Positions 1-8,126 of a DNA stretch of 64,000 bases are shown here, piece by piece; positions within the stretch are counted from its first letter, which is position 1; each line of letters opens with the position of its first letter. The notes under the pieces are model-generated. The model saw only the letters and a list, made by a program, of their open reading frames with translations, made no database searches and was not told the DNA's origin. Source of the DNA: Microtetraspora niveoalba (GTDB lineage: Bacteria; Actinomycetota; Actinomycetes; Streptosporangiales; Streptosporangiaceae). The DNA lies in NCBI RefSeq assembly GCF_001570405.1, contig NZ_BBYM01000030.1:60847-124846 (forward strand), read 5' to 3'. A program made the translations under genes and the position numbers.

Positions 1-35
1 CGGCGTCCCGCTTCCGATCACCCTCCCGTGATCTC

Positions 36-626
36 ATGCGCGCCCTGAGCCGCCGGCTCGCCCGGCATCGCCGTCTCGTCGCCGCGGTGCTCGCCGCCGT
101 CTGCGTGGCGTGCGCGCTGCTCTCCGTGCGGCAGCCGCCGGGCGTGGCCGTACTCGCCGCCGCCCGCGACCTTCCCGGCGGGCGGGTGTCCGCGCCCGAC
201 GTCACCGTCGTACGGCTGCCGCCGGAGGCGGTGCCCGACGGCGCGTTCAGCGACCGGGCCTCGGTCGTCGGCGGCGTCCTGTCCGGGCCGGTGCGCCGGG
301 GAGAGCTCCTCACCGACGTCCGGCTGCTCGGGCGCGGGTTCCTCTCGGCCCTGGGGGCCGGCCTGGTGGCCACCCCGGTGCGGATCGCGGACCCGGACGC
401 GGCGACGCTGCTCTCACCGGGAGACGTGGTCGACGTCCTCGCCGCCTTCGGGCAGGAGACCGCCCAGGCGATCACCGTCGCCCGGGACGTCACCGTCGTG
501 ACGCGACCGGCGACGGGGGCCGTCGAGGGCGCGCTGCTGGTGCTCGCCACCACCGGCGAGCAGGCGCTCGCCCTCGCCCGGGCCCAGTCGGCCAGCCGCC
601 TCTCGGTGACCATCCACGCGCGATAG
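36..626 (+). CDS. CpaB/RcpC-like SAF-domain protein (Flp/Tad pilus assembly)
   Basis: The 196-residue protein begins with basic residues and one membrane span (about residues 14-32). A SAF-like segment follows (about 37-100, with the pattern LAAARDLPGGRVSAPDV), then an RcpC-type C-terminal part. In Tad/Flp systems such proteins act in the envelope during pilus assembly. It is shorter than proteobacterial CpaB (roughly 280 residues), as is common in actinomycetes. The ATG at 36 gives an uninterrupted frame, but the upstream context lies outside the window, so operon membership with other Tad genes cannot be seen. The family call is fairly firm; the pilus role is inferred from the family. Confidence 0.75.
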   Translation: MRALSRRLARHRRLVAAVLAAVCVACALLSVRQPPGVAVLAAARDLPGGRVSAPDVTVVRLPPEAVPDGAFSDRASVVGGVLSGPVRRGELLTDVRLLGRGFLSALGAGLVATPVRIADPDAATLLSPGDVVDVLAAFGQETAQAITVARDVTVVTRPATGAVEGALLVLATTGEQALALARAQSASRLSVTIHAR

Positions 627-666
627 CTCCCTCCCGAACGTTCCTGTGGTGGTCGGGATCGGACGG

Positions 667-1461
667 CTATGTGGCGGCGGGCGCCGTCCGGCGCCTCGCC
701 GTTCGGGGAGCGGGGCGCCAGGTCGAGAGCAGGGCCAGGGCCAGCAGGAGTTCCGCTATGTCGCCGCCGTAATACATGATCTCGGCCGCGCCGCGCAGTT
801 CCGCCGCGGGCACCCGTACGCCGACCAGGAACCCGGCGTACATGAGCTGGGCCATCGCGGCGTGGGCGGTGATCGCCACGCCCAGGACCACCAGCCTGGT
901 CCGCACGGACGGCCGCCGGGGCGCCGGGTCCGGCCCCGCGATGGCCCAGGCGAACAGGTAACCGGCCAGCACGAAGTGGAGGTGCACAAGGTGATGCGGC
1001 ACCCGCCCGGACGCCACCAGCCCGTACAGCGGGGTGAAGTACAACGCTGCCATGCCGCCGACGTTGAGCACCAGGGCGAGCCATGGATCGGCGAGCACCC
1101 GTGCCGGGCGGCTGTGGAGCAGCCGCGCGACGCGACGACGGCCGGTCGTGGGGAGCGACCGCAGCAGAAGGGTCAGCGGAGCGCCCAGCACGAGCGCCGT
1201 CGGCGCCACCATCCCGACGAGGAGATGTTGCAGCATGTGGCCGCGGAAATCACGCTCGGCGAAGGTCGCGACAGGCGGGAGCATCGCGACGATCAGCAGC
1301 CCCGCGCCGGCGACGACACTCGCCACGCGCCGGCGGCTCCACCCCCGCGGCTCGCGTCGACGGCCCAGCGCGAGCACCAGGTACCCGGCGAGCACGAGCG
1401 CGACGACCGCCGGCGACAGGAAGCCCACACTCGTACCGCCGTGGCCCTCATGCCCGGACAT
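667..1461 (-). CDS. ctaG: CtaG-family cytochrome c oxidase assembly membrane protein
   Basis: The protein has about 264 residues with seven hydrophobic segments. It carries the histidine motifs of caa3-type CtaG proteins: HMLQHLLVGM near residues 75-84 and HHLVHLHF near 156-163, plus a glycine/alanine-rich last helix. Bacillus-type CtaG assists cytochrome oxidase maturation, probably with copper, in the cytoplasmic membrane. Start choice: the ATG at 1461 has GGCGGGG just upstream; a GTG two codons earlier (1467) is also possible. It lies 28 bp downstream of the DUF2243 gene on the same strand, and the two are probably co-transcribed. Confidence 0.85.
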   Translation of the reverse strand: MSGHEGHGGTSVGFLSPAVVALVLAGYLVLALGRRREPRGWSRRRVASVVAGAGLLIVAMLPPVATFAERDFRGHMLQHLLVGMVAPTALVLGAPLTLLLRSLPTTGRRRVARLLHSRPARVLADPWLALVLNVGGMAALYFTPLYGLVASGRVPHHLVHLHFVLAGYLFAWAIAGPDPAPRRPSVRTRLVVLGVAITAHAAMAQLMYAGFLVGVRVPAAELRGAAEIMYYGGDIAELLLALALLSTWRPAPRTARRRTAPAAT

Positions 1462-1489
1462 GTTCACCCCGCCGTGCCCTCATGCGCGG

Positions 1490-2029
1490 TCAGGCCGCGG
1501 AGCGGGCCGGCGCGGTGTGAATGCGGCGGGCGCCCCGTTGCAGGAGCCATCCTCCGGCGATCAGCAGCGCGCCCAGCACGAGGAAGCCGATGTCCCACCA
1601 CATCTGGTACGGCCCGCCGCGGACGTGGTGGATGGACAGGATGTGGTGGTCGACGATGCCTTCGACGAGGTTGAACAGGCCCCAGCCGACCAGGAGCCAG
1701 CCCCACAGCGCGCGCGACGTCCAGATGCTCCTGCGGCGGTGGGACATCCGCGCGTACAGCATGGCCAGGCCCACGAGCACCGCCGTCCAGGTGAACACGT
1801 GGAAGAACCCGTCCCACATGGTGTTCATCTGCAGACCGGGCACGGTGTCCACCGGGTAGTAGCGCACCCCGATGTTGTCGCTGTCGGTGCCGCTCAGCAT
1901 GTGGTGCCACTGCAGGACCTGATGGAGCATGATGCCGTCGACGAATCCGCCGAGCCCCACGCCGAGGATCACCCCGGGCAGCGCGATGTCCGGCGTCGTA
2001 TCGACCGGTCCGGTCGCTCTGGTCGCCAT
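1490..2029 (-). CDS. DUF2243 family membrane protein
   Basis: This 179-residue protein has four hydrophobic segments and the conserved DUF2243 features GVGLGGFVDGIMLHQVLQWHH near the N-terminus and NLVEGIVDHHILSIHH near residue 110. The repeated histidines in both suggest metal or haem contact, which is inference. A good ribosome-binding site (GGGGAGAGGGG) precedes the ATG at 2029. DUF2243 genes often sit beside CtaG-type genes, and here the CtaG gene follows after 28 bp, so a shared respiratory or copper role is plausible though unproven. Confidence 0.8.
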   Translation of the reverse strand: MATRATGPVDTTPDIALPGVILGVGLGGFVDGIMLHQVLQWHHMLSGTDSDNIGVRYYPVDTVPGLQMNTMWDGFFHVFTWTAVLVGLAMLYARMSHRRRSIWTSRALWGWLLVGWGLFNLVEGIVDHHILSIHHVRGGPYQMWWDIGFLVLGALLIAGGWLLQRGARRIHTAPARSAA

Positions 2030-2428
2030 CGTCCCCTCTCCCCGCGGTCACATCGGTGCCCGTCCCGAAAGGGCGCCGGGTCCGGGCCTCGTGCCCTCGC
2101 GGGCGTCCGGCCCACCGTCCAGCGCACTGAGCGAGAGAGGGACCTGGACGACGGCTCGACCGCCGCAGGATCGGGACGCCACCCGGACGAGATCCGATGC
2201 TAAGCCGGGAAACCGCAGATCAGAGCGTAGGAAACGCCGTCGGTCCCGCTCCGGGCCCGGTCGGGCGTCGACGGACCGGCGCGTACGGCGGCCTGTCGAC
2301 GCGGGCGCAGCCGTACGCGATCGGCGTGGCGCGGGCGCCCGAAGACGGCGGCGATCCGGCGGATCGCCGAGACGGCGGAAGGCCGGTCAGAGGAGGCCGG
2401 TCAGAGAAGGCCGGTCAGAGGAGGCCGG
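2030..2428. other. Intergenic region with a short tandem duplication
   Basis: This 399-bp stretch lies upstream of the DUF2243 gene and downstream of the VanY-like gene, both read leftward. I see no convincing gene in it. It should hold the promoter of the DUF2243/CtaG pair near 2040-2120, but no clear -35/-10 pair stands out. Its right end carries the 28-bp duplication described separately. Confidence 0.6.
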
Positions 2429-2434
2429 TCAGAG
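2379..2434. repeat. 28-bp perfect tandem duplication built from 14-bp half units
   Basis: Two adjacent identical 28-bp copies (2379-2406 and 2407-2434), each made of two near-identical halves of the type AGGCCGGTCAGAG. The second copy contains the stop codon (2429-2431) of the leftward VanY-like gene, so the array forms the 3' end of that gene and its downstream region. It probably arose by slippage. Confidence 0.85.
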
Positions 2435-3523
2435 AAGGGAACCCACCTTGGGGTCGTACTCCCAGTGCCATGGCTCGAAGGGGCTGTGATACGCCCAGTC
2501 GGGGTGGATGAAACCGAACCGCTTCGAATTGGCCTCAAGCCAGTTGAACTGCGCGGAGCGGAAGATCTGCACACCGCCGCAGAGATCGACGGCCATGCCG
2601 AGACCGTGGTTGCTCTTGCCCGGCGTCGCGGCCAGCCCGGGGCGCTGGTAGTAGACGGCCTGCTGCTCCCCGAGGCTGCGATAGCTGTCAGAGATGCACA
2701 TGGGCGTACCGAACCGCTTCTGGTACGCGACGTTGAGGTCGGCGAAGGCGATCGCGGCGTCGGCGCGCAGTTCCTCCCCCTTCTGCGGAAGCGGGCAGAG
2801 AAACCCCCTCGGGAGCAGGCCGTTGGGGTACTGCGCCGCGAGGTCGACCCGCGTCGGGTCACAGGCCCCCGTGCCGCGATTGTTGGCGTTGACCTTCACG
2901 CCCAGTTTGACCAGCGCCCGGGTGAGCGATTTGACGAGGCTGGCCGATCGTTTGCGCAGGGCGTCGATCTCGGCGTCGAGCTGGGCCTCCTGGAGGAGGT
3001 TCTCCGCGCGCAGCTCCTGGGCCTCCGTGGCCAGCCGTTCGCGGTCCTGGAGGAGTTTGGCCGCGTCGGAGACGACGTTGTTCTGTTCCGCGACCATGTG
3101 GTTCACGTCGCTGAGCGCACGGAGGGTGGGCGTGCCGTCTCCACTCGGGAAGAACGACCCCATGCTGTTGACCGAGGGGTCCTGGTAGATGTACTCGACG
3201 ATCTCGGACAGGGGGCCCCGGACCTTGGCCAGTTCCTGGTCGGCGACCTGGAGTTGGGCCAGCTTGCCGACGACTTGTTTCTGCAGCGTGTCGAACTGCT
3301 TCTGCCGGGCTTTGAGCGTCCTGTTGGCGTCCTCGATGCCTTTGAACGCCTTCTGTGCCTCACGCCGCAGCTCGGTGAGGTTGGTCGGCTCCTTGAGTGG
3401 AACGACGGCCGCGGCGGCGGGCGTGGCATCGGTCGCGTGCGCGGGGCCGGCGGCGGTCCCGCCGACGAGGGACGTCATCGCCGTGACAACCGCGATCAGG
3501 CCCGCCGATCGAGGAGATGGCAC
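2429..3523 (-). CDS. Secreted coiled-coil VanY-type D-alanyl-D-alanine carboxypeptidase
   Basis: The GTG start at 3523 has GGAGGAG five bases upstream. The 364-residue product has a signal peptide (about 1-30, ending PAHA), a long predicted coiled coil (about 50-205) and a C-terminal VanY/D-Ala-D-Ala carboxypeptidase domain (about 245-364). Visible zinc-site motifs are SNHGLGMAVDL (SxHxxGxxxD type) and EPWHWEY. This should be an extracytoplasmic zinc peptidase trimming peptidoglycan stems. The coiled-coil plus peptidase layout resembles actinobacterial cell-wall hydrolases that are positioned or regulated through the coiled coil. The last codons lie in a tandem duplication. Confidence 0.85.
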   Translation of the reverse strand: MPSPRSAGLIAVVTAMTSLVGGTAAGPAHATDATPAAAAVVPLKEPTNLTELRREAQKAFKGIEDANRTLKARQKQFDTLQKQVVGKLAQLQVADQELAKVRGPLSEIVEYIYQDPSVNSMGSFFPSGDGTPTLRALSDVNHMVAEQNNVVSDAAKLLQDRERLATEAQELRAENLLQEAQLDAEIDALRKRSASLVKSLTRALVKLGVKVNANNRGTGACDPTRVDLAAQYPNGLLPRGFLCPLPQKGEELRADAAIAFADLNVAYQKRFGTPMCISDSYRSLGEQQAVYYQRPGLAATPGKSNHGLGMAVDLCGGVQIFRSAQFNWLEANSKRFGFIHPDWAYHSPFEPWHWEYDPKVGSLL

Positions 3524-3612
3524 GATGACTCCTCCATTGCGAATTCATGACCCGGGTCAGGGACGCACGTTACTACAGCGAGATGGATGCCCGGGGTCGC
3601 GGAGTCGAGCGG

Positions 3613-4074
3613 TCAGGCGGACCGTTGCGCCCGTTCCTGGCACAGCTCCCACAGCCAGGTGTCCTGCCATTCCCGCTCGCAGGAGAGCTCTCCCGACTTC
3701 CGCTCGCCGGTTCTGGCGGGCGGACGGATCCGTACGCGTGGCGGCACTTTCTTCGACGAGCGCGCTCTCTGCCGTACCGAGGGTGCCTCGGGCGAGAGTG
3801 GACGGCGCGGTCCACGCTGGACCAGCGGGCGCGGCACGAGCCCCTGATAGAGCGGCACGAGCGCCTGATAGAGCAAGGCGGGAGGCGTACGGCGAGTGGT
3901 GTGCGGCTGCGGTGGCGGTCGCCGTCCCGCCGCGACGGCGCGTGAGCCGGGAACCGGATCCCCGTACCCGGCGAGTTCGCCCGCGAGCAGGCCGAGGGCG
4001 AGGATCGCCGGAGCGAGCATCGCCGCGAGGAACAAGCGAATGCCGGAATTCCGTCCGCGTCGCCGTGTCGTCAC
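3613..4074 (-). CDS. Hypothetical membrane-anchored or secreted protein
   Basis: A 153-residue frame begins with a basic N-terminus and one hydrophobic stretch (about 12-31, LFLAAMLAPAILALGLLAGEL). A proline/arginine-rich middle follows, then a tail with aromatic and cysteine residues (CEREWQDTWLWELCQE). Layout and strand (same direction as the VanY-like gene 89 bp downstream) favour a real gene, but I recognise no family, and the low-complexity middle leaves doubt. Competing frames on the other strand look worse. Confidence 0.45.
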   Translation of the reverse strand: MTTRRRGRNSGIRLFLAAMLAPAILALGLLAGELAGYGDPVPGSRAVAAGRRPPPQPHTTRRTPPALLYQALVPLYQGLVPRPLVQRGPRRPLSPEAPSVRQRARSSKKVPPRVRIRPPARTGERKSGELSCEREWQDTWLWELCQERAQRSA

Positions 4075-4230
4075 GAAGCGTGACGGTAATCGGGTAGGCT
4101 GGCCGTGGCCTGCGCGCTTGCCATGGCTTTACCGCCCGTCAGCTCAGTGCTGACCATGAACTCCGACGACTTATCCGCCCCGGCGGCGCACGTGGTGCCA
4201 ACCTTTCGCTAGGCTTACAGGGCACGTCCC

Positions 4231-4303
4231 GCCTCCGTAGCTCAGGGGATAGAGCACCGCTCTCCTAAAGCGGGTGCCGCAGGTTCGAATCCTGCCGGGG
4301 GCA
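4231..4303 (+). tRNA. tRNA-Arg (anticodon CCT)
   Basis: A 73-base cloverleaf folds cleanly. The acceptor stem GCCTCCG pairs with CGGGGGC (one T-G pair) and the D-stem GCTC with GAGC. The anticodon stem CCGCT/AGCGG encloses the loop CTCCTAA (anticodon CCT), and the T-stem GCAGG/CCTGC encloses TTCGAAT. CCA is not encoded. It reads AGG arginine codons. tRNA 3' ends are common integration sites, and remnants of an integrase and a transposase lie within 4 kb downstream. Confidence 0.97.
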
Positions 4304-4530
4304 CTTCTTTGACCTGTGATTCACCGTCCGACCTGCGCTTGTCGACAGGACCAGACGACAGGGCAGAGGTAGCCGAAAGCAGCGCCAGGCGGCCGTAGGC
4401 CAATGATCGCGAACCATACGCGAACCGATCGTGGTGCCGGTTCTGCACTACGCGGGCCGGTTCTCGATACCGCACCGCCAAGCGCTCCCACCTGATGTAC
4501 GGCCAAGACGATCACTTCTAAAGTGGCGTC

Positions 4531-5190
4531 GTGCAGCGCCTTGCCCTCTTCGACCTTGATAAGACGCTCATCGACCTTGATGCCGCGTTCGCGTTGTGGG
4601 CGGAGGAGTTCGCCGAACAGCACCGGCTCGGCCGCAAAGGCGTCGACCACCTGATCAAGCTGAATCGCAACGGCATCCCACATCGCGAGCTGTTCTTCGC
4701 CAAGGTCCGAGAGCGGTTCACGCTGTCCACTCCCGCGGTGAACCTGTGGGCCGCCTACCGCCGGCGGATGCCGCATCTCGTCGAGTGCCGCCCCGAGGTG
4801 ATGACCGGACTCGCGGAGCTACGGGCGGCCGGATGGCGCGTGGGGATCATCACGAACGGCACAGCGGACAACCAACTCGGCAAGCTCCAACGGACCGGAC
4901 TGGCGGAAGCAGTCGACGGCTACGCGGTGTCGGGCATCGAGGGCATCCGCAAGCCCGATGCCGGGCTGTTCGAGATCGCCGCACAGCGGTGCGGGATGAC
5001 GCCGGGCGAGGGCGGGTGGATGATCGGCGACGACCTCGTCGCCGACATCGAAGGAGGCCGCGCGGCCGGCCTGCGCACCGTGTGGATCGACCAGGCGGTA
5101 CGGCCCGGAAAGGAGCACCGGGCCGACCACGTGGTCTCCGGCATCATGCAGGCCATCGCTCTGCTCCACGAACACAGCGGGAGACCGTAG
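4531..5190 (+). CDS. HAD-superfamily hydrolase
   Basis: This 219-residue cytoplasmic HAD phosphatase has motif I FDLDKTLID at residues 7-15, with Asp8 and Asp10 as nucleophile and acid/base. Motif II is IITNGT (about 109-114), Lys at GIRKPDAG is motif III, and IGDDLVADIEG is motif IV. The alpha-helical cap after motif I suggests subclass I, acting on a small phosphorylated substrate that the sequence does not identify. The start is the GTG at 4531; no clear ribosome-binding site precedes it, so initiation may be leaderless. It follows the tRNA by 227 bp and may be cargo of the decayed element here. Confidence 0.85.
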   Translation: MQRLALFDLDKTLIDLDAAFALWAEEFAEQHRLGRKGVDHLIKLNRNGIPHRELFFAKVRERFTLSTPAVNLWAAYRRRMPHLVECRPEVMTGLAELRAAGWRVGIITNGTADNQLGKLQRTGLAEAVDGYAVSGIEGIRKPDAGLFEIAAQRCGMTPGEGGWMIGDDLVADIEGGRAAGLRTVWIDQAVRPGKEHRADHVVSGIMQAIALLHEHSGRP

Positions 5191-5438
5191 GCGCGGTCTC
5201 GCTCGTTCCTCGTCCGTGGTGGTTCACTCGCAGGCACCGGGTGCACCACATATGGCCCGGGCGGCGCGCGGCCGCGAGGAGGCGCACGGGCACAACTCCG
5301 TGCGCGCCCACCGCAGGCACGGCGGCTTCCGGATGGTGCCCGGCGGGACCGCGGCGCTCTTCGGGCTGCTCGCCTTCCTCTGGGCGGTCGCCTGGGCGGG
5401 CGGCACCTCGCGACGTCGTCGAGCCCTGACCCGGGAGG

Positions 5439-6233
5439 TCACGCGTCGTCCGGCAGCGGTTCGCCGGTCTCCAGCAGCGACTTCAGGCTCGCCACCACGT
5501 TCGGCCAGCCGTGGCTGACCATCTCGGCCAGGGTCGATCCGGGCTCGAAGCCGTCGTGCACGACGGTGAGCTTCACGACCTGCGCGGCGGCCTCCTCAAT
5601 CGTGAAGGTGACCTTCGAGCGGGCCTCGCCGGACAGCCGGGCGAGCAACTCCTCGTCCCACTCGAAGCGCTTGGCGAGCTCCGGGGTGATGGCGTGCCAG
5701 GTGTAGGAGAGCCGACTGTAGGGTTCGGCCTCCAGCACGACCTGCTCGGGGTCGCTGATCAGCACGCCGTGGTTGTCCCAGGTCATCGGCGAGCCGACGG
5801 ACCAGTCCGTAGTGAACTCCGTGGCCCAGTAGCGGCGGGTGAAGGCGGGCTCGGTCAGCGCCTGCCAGAGCTTCTCTGGAGTGGTGCGGATGTAGGTGGT
5901 GTAGACGAAGGTCGGCGTGTCCATCGGGGTCTCCTCCAGGGCGAGTTTCAGGTCCGCCAGGGCTTGGACCCTGGCCCGGTCGTAGCGGCTGATCCACCGG
6001 TGGGCGATCTCGTGCACGGGCGCGGCGTTGAGGTAGTGCAGCTTCTCCCGGCCCCGCCGCACGGTGGCGACGAGCCCGGCCTCCTCCAACACCGCGAGGT
6101 GCTTGCTGACGGACTGCCTGGCCATGTCGAGTCCGGCGCACAGCTCGCGCAACGTCTGCCCGTTGCGGGCGTTGAGCGAGTCGAGCAGCGCGCGCCGGCT
6201 CGGATCGGCCAACGCCTTGAACACCTTGTCCAT
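5439..6233 (-). CDS. ArsR-family regulator fused to an SRPBCC (AHSA1-like) domain
   Basis: The 264-residue protein has an ArsR-type winged helix at residues 1-95 (FKALADPSRRALLDSL; recognition helix around MARQSVSKHLAVLEEAGLV). An SRPBCC/AHSA1 domain follows (about 108-258, TTYIRTTPEKLWQALTEP and WDNHG). Such fusions usually bind a hydrophobic ligand in the SRPBCC cavity and adjust DNA binding. The upstream region holds a good promoter with two copies of a palindrome around the -10 (separate entry), which strongly suggests autoregulation. No target gene is adjacent on the same strand. Confidence 0.88.
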   Translation of the reverse strand: MDKVFKALADPSRRALLDSLNARNGQTLRELCAGLDMARQSVSKHLAVLEEAGLVATVRRGREKLHYLNAAPVHEIAHRWISRYDRARVQALADLKLALEETPMDTPTFVYTTYIRTTPEKLWQALTEPAFTRRYWATEFTTDWSVGSPMTWDNHGVLISDPEQVVLEAEPYSRLSYTWHAITPELAKRFEWDEELLARLSGEARSKVTFTIEEAAAQVVKLTVVHDGFEPGSTLAEMVSHGWPNVVASLKSLLETGEPLPDDA

Positions 6234-6268
6234 GCCCGCCCTCGTACCCGGTCGCCGCCTGTCGATAT

Positions 6269-6317
6269 GCAGCCATTCGGCTACCTTAATTTAGGCAGCC
6301 GAATGGCTGCCTGTCAA
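6269..6317 (-). promoter_or_regulatory. Promoter of the ArsR-SRPBCC gene with two operator palindromes
   Basis: Reading leftward, TTGACA (6312-6317) is followed by an 18-bp spacer and TAAATT (6288-6293). The spacer is itself the palindrome GGCAGCC-GAAT-GGCTGCC (6294-6311). A second copy, AGCC-ATTC-GGCT inside GCAGCCATTCGGCT, lies at 6269-6282 just after the -10. The two copies also form a perfect 14-bp inverted repeat with each other. The arrangement fits two regulator dimers clamping the -10, so the ArsR-type product of the next gene probably represses itself. Confidence 0.75.
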
Positions 6318-6484
6318 CCGCGCGGCTCCGATGGGCGGATGCGGGACGCCTTCCATCGGCTCGCCCGCTGCTACGAGCGCCGCATAACCGTCATCGAAGC
6401 GTTCTTCGACCTCGCCGGCACGATCAACTCCGTGCGCAGCCTCATCCGCAGGGCCTGGACTCCCTACCGCTGGGATACTCGCCC
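6318..6484 (+). pseudogene. C-terminal remnant of an IS5-family transposase
   Basis: An open frame of about 55 codons reads DAFHRLARCYERRITVIEAF followed by a segment ending RRAWTPYRWDTRP. This is the usual C-terminal end of IS5-type DDE transposases common in actinomycetes. The rest of the transposase is absent: the frame begins inside the promoter region of the neighbouring regulator. A sequence resembling an IS end (GGCGTGTTCCG) follows at 6530-6539. It is a decayed insertion, not a functional element. Confidence 0.7.
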
Positions 6485-6619
6485 CCCTGCCGACGCTGAC
6501 CAACCGCCTGCCTGCGCGCCCCTATTAGGCGTGTTCCGTCTGACGGCCTACAGGCTCTTCGATGGGCTGATCGGCCTACGCGCGTCCGGCAATAAGGCGG
6601 CCGTCGCCGAGGGCGACCG

Positions 6620-7753
6620 TCACGGGCGGCCCGGCGAGGACGGGCCGCCCGGCCGGTCGTCCGTCGCGCGGACGGCGACGGCCGCGATGTCGTCGTCGAG
6701 TCGGCCGTGGCTGTAGTGGACCAGGTCCCTGTGCAGCTGCTCGAGCAACCGGGAAGGGGAGTGCGCGTCCCACTGGCCCGCGCGCTGCGCCAGCGGGAAG
6801 AACGCGCCAGTGTGGTCGCGGGTCTCGGTGACGCCGTCGGTGTACAGCAGCAGTTGATCGCCGGCGGCGAAGGGGAGGGGGTCGATGTGATACTCCTGCC
6901 CGAGCAGGGCACCCATGTTGATGGGCGGCGAGGGAGCCGTGGGAGTGACCTCGCGGACCGCTCCCGCGCGGAGCAGCAGCGGCGAGGGGTGGCCGCAGTT
7001 GACGATTTCGACCACCGATCCGTCGTCGGGGAACTCGGCGAGCAGGACCGTGGCGAAGTACTCCAGGTCGTCGCCGGACAACAGCATCGTGTAGCGGTTC
7101 ATGCTCACGTCCAGTCGGCGGGCCAGCCGCGCCAGGTCCGGCTCGTCGTACGCGGCCTCCCGGAAGCTTCCGACGATCGCCGAGGCCACGCCGACCGCCG
7201 GGAGTCCCTTGCCGCGAACGTCTCCAATGATCAGGCGGACGCCGTGGGGCGTCTCCAGCGCTTCGTAGAAGTCACCGCCGACACGGGCCTGGGCCGCGGC
7301 GGCGAGGTAGAGCGCGTCGATGTCCAACCGGCCGAGGCGGTGGGGCATAGGGCGCAGCAGGACCTTCTGTGTCGTCTCGGCGACAGAGCGGACCTGGGCG
7401 AGGGTCTCCTCCCGCTGCTGGCGCACATGGCTGGCGTAGGCTGCCGCGGCGGTCACACCCGCGATCACCGCGATGGTGAACAGGTGGGTGCGTGACTCCG
7501 ACGGATTGCCGATGGTTACGGCGATCAGGGCGTCGATGGCCAGGGCCAGCAGGCCGAGGGCCACCGTTTCGAGCACCGGCCACATCGAGGCGGCGAAAGC
7601 GGGGGCGACCACGAGAAAGCGGCTGAAGTAGAGGTGGCTCGGAGTCAGAACGGACACCACGGTGACGACGGCGGTCAGCGCCAGGGGCGCCAGGAGCACC
7701 GGCTCCTTCCAGAGAATGTCCGCACGATGCCACAATCGACTGGAATGGTTCAC
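6620..7753 (-). CDS. Membrane-anchored SpoIIE/RsbU-type PP2C serine phosphatase
   Basis: The N-terminal third (residues 18-108) holds four or five membrane spans, then a short helical linker, then a SpoIIE-type PP2C domain (about 150-365). Metal-binding motifs are GGDFYE (159-164), GDVRGKG (177-183), NCGHPSPLL (252-260) and YTDGVTE (304-310). Such phosphatases dephosphorylate anti-anti-sigma factors in partner-switching pathways; no anti-sigma or STAS gene is adjacent, so this one is an orphan. The GTG start at 7753 lies only 6 nt after a TACGAT box, suggesting leaderless transcription. Confidence 0.9.
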   Translation of the reverse strand: MNHSSRLWHRADILWKEPVLLAPLALTAVVTVVSVLTPSHLYFSRFLVVAPAFAASMWPVLETVALGLLALAIDALIAVTIGNPSESRTHLFTIAVIAGVTAAAAYASHVRQQREETLAQVRSVAETTQKVLLRPMPHRLGRLDIDALYLAAAAQARVGGDFYEALETPHGVRLIIGDVRGKGLPAVGVASAIVGSFREAAYDEPDLARLARRLDVSMNRYTMLLSGDDLEYFATVLLAEFPDDGSVVEIVNCGHPSPLLLRAGAVREVTPTAPSPPINMGALLGQEYHIDPLPFAAGDQLLLYTDGVTETRDHTGAFFPLAQRAGQWDAHSPSRLLEQLHRDLVHYSHGRLDDDIAAVAVRATDDRPGGPSSPGRP

Positions 7754-7759
7754 CTAAAC

Positions 7760-7788
7760 ATCGTAGGGTGACCATGCCTTACCCTACG
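7760..7788 (-). promoter_or_regulatory. Leaderless promoter with overlapping inverted repeat
   Basis: On the minus strand TACGAT (7760-7765) ends 6 nt before the GTG start of the phosphatase gene, a spacing typical of leaderless messages. An 8-bp perfect inverted repeat CGTAGGGT (7762-7769) / ACCCTACG (7781-7788) overlaps this -10. It looks like an operator. No good -35 is visible. Confidence 0.5.
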
Positions 7789-7877
7789 TGATCGAATTCG
7801 GCTGTCCGGGTCGGCTGCGGCAAGGCGTCGGCGGGCGGGCAGTGGCCGGGTGAGGCAAAGTCGCGCGGTTGGCTCTC

Positions 7878-8027
7878 AGCCGCATCCACCGGCGCTCTGT
7901 CGATCTTTCCGTTGATGTGATCCCGCTGCCCGTCGATGCACTCGGCGTAGACGCGGAGCAGGACATCAACGCTGAGACCGGCGCACTTGGCGACCTCGGG
8001 CGCCGGAACTCCCGCATTCGGCCAGAG
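7878..8027 (-). pseudogene. C-terminal remnant of a tyrosine-recombinase integrase
   Basis: The minus strand encodes about 50 residues including WPNAGVPAPEVAKCAGLSV and VLLRVYAECIDGQRDH. This matches the end of actinobacterial phage/ICE integrases, including the region of the catalytic tyrosine (Tyr in RVYAE). The Arg-His-Arg catalytic region upstream is missing and the flanking frame is unrelated low-complexity sequence. With the tRNA and transposase tail nearby, this marks a decayed integrated element. Confidence 0.65.
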
Positions 8028-8126
8028 CGAGAGGCCCCGCCGTTGCGGCCGGCCGGGGCGGCGAGGGCGGCCCCGGCCAGGGCGCACACCGATCGCCGTC
8101 TCGGCCTGGCCCACCATTGACCGGCG

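Noticed and set aside
4242..4481. Minus-strand open frame ending in PAGFEPAAPALGERC
   Set aside because: This is the well-known spurious translation across a tRNA gene; the tRNA is unambiguous.
5216..5518. Possible small membrane protein on the plus strand (span near LFGLLAFLWAVAWAGG)
   Set aside because: No ribosome-binding site, low-complexity flanks, and overlap of about 80 bp with the well-supported ArsR-SRPBCC gene. A short version starting near 5334 cannot be ruled out.
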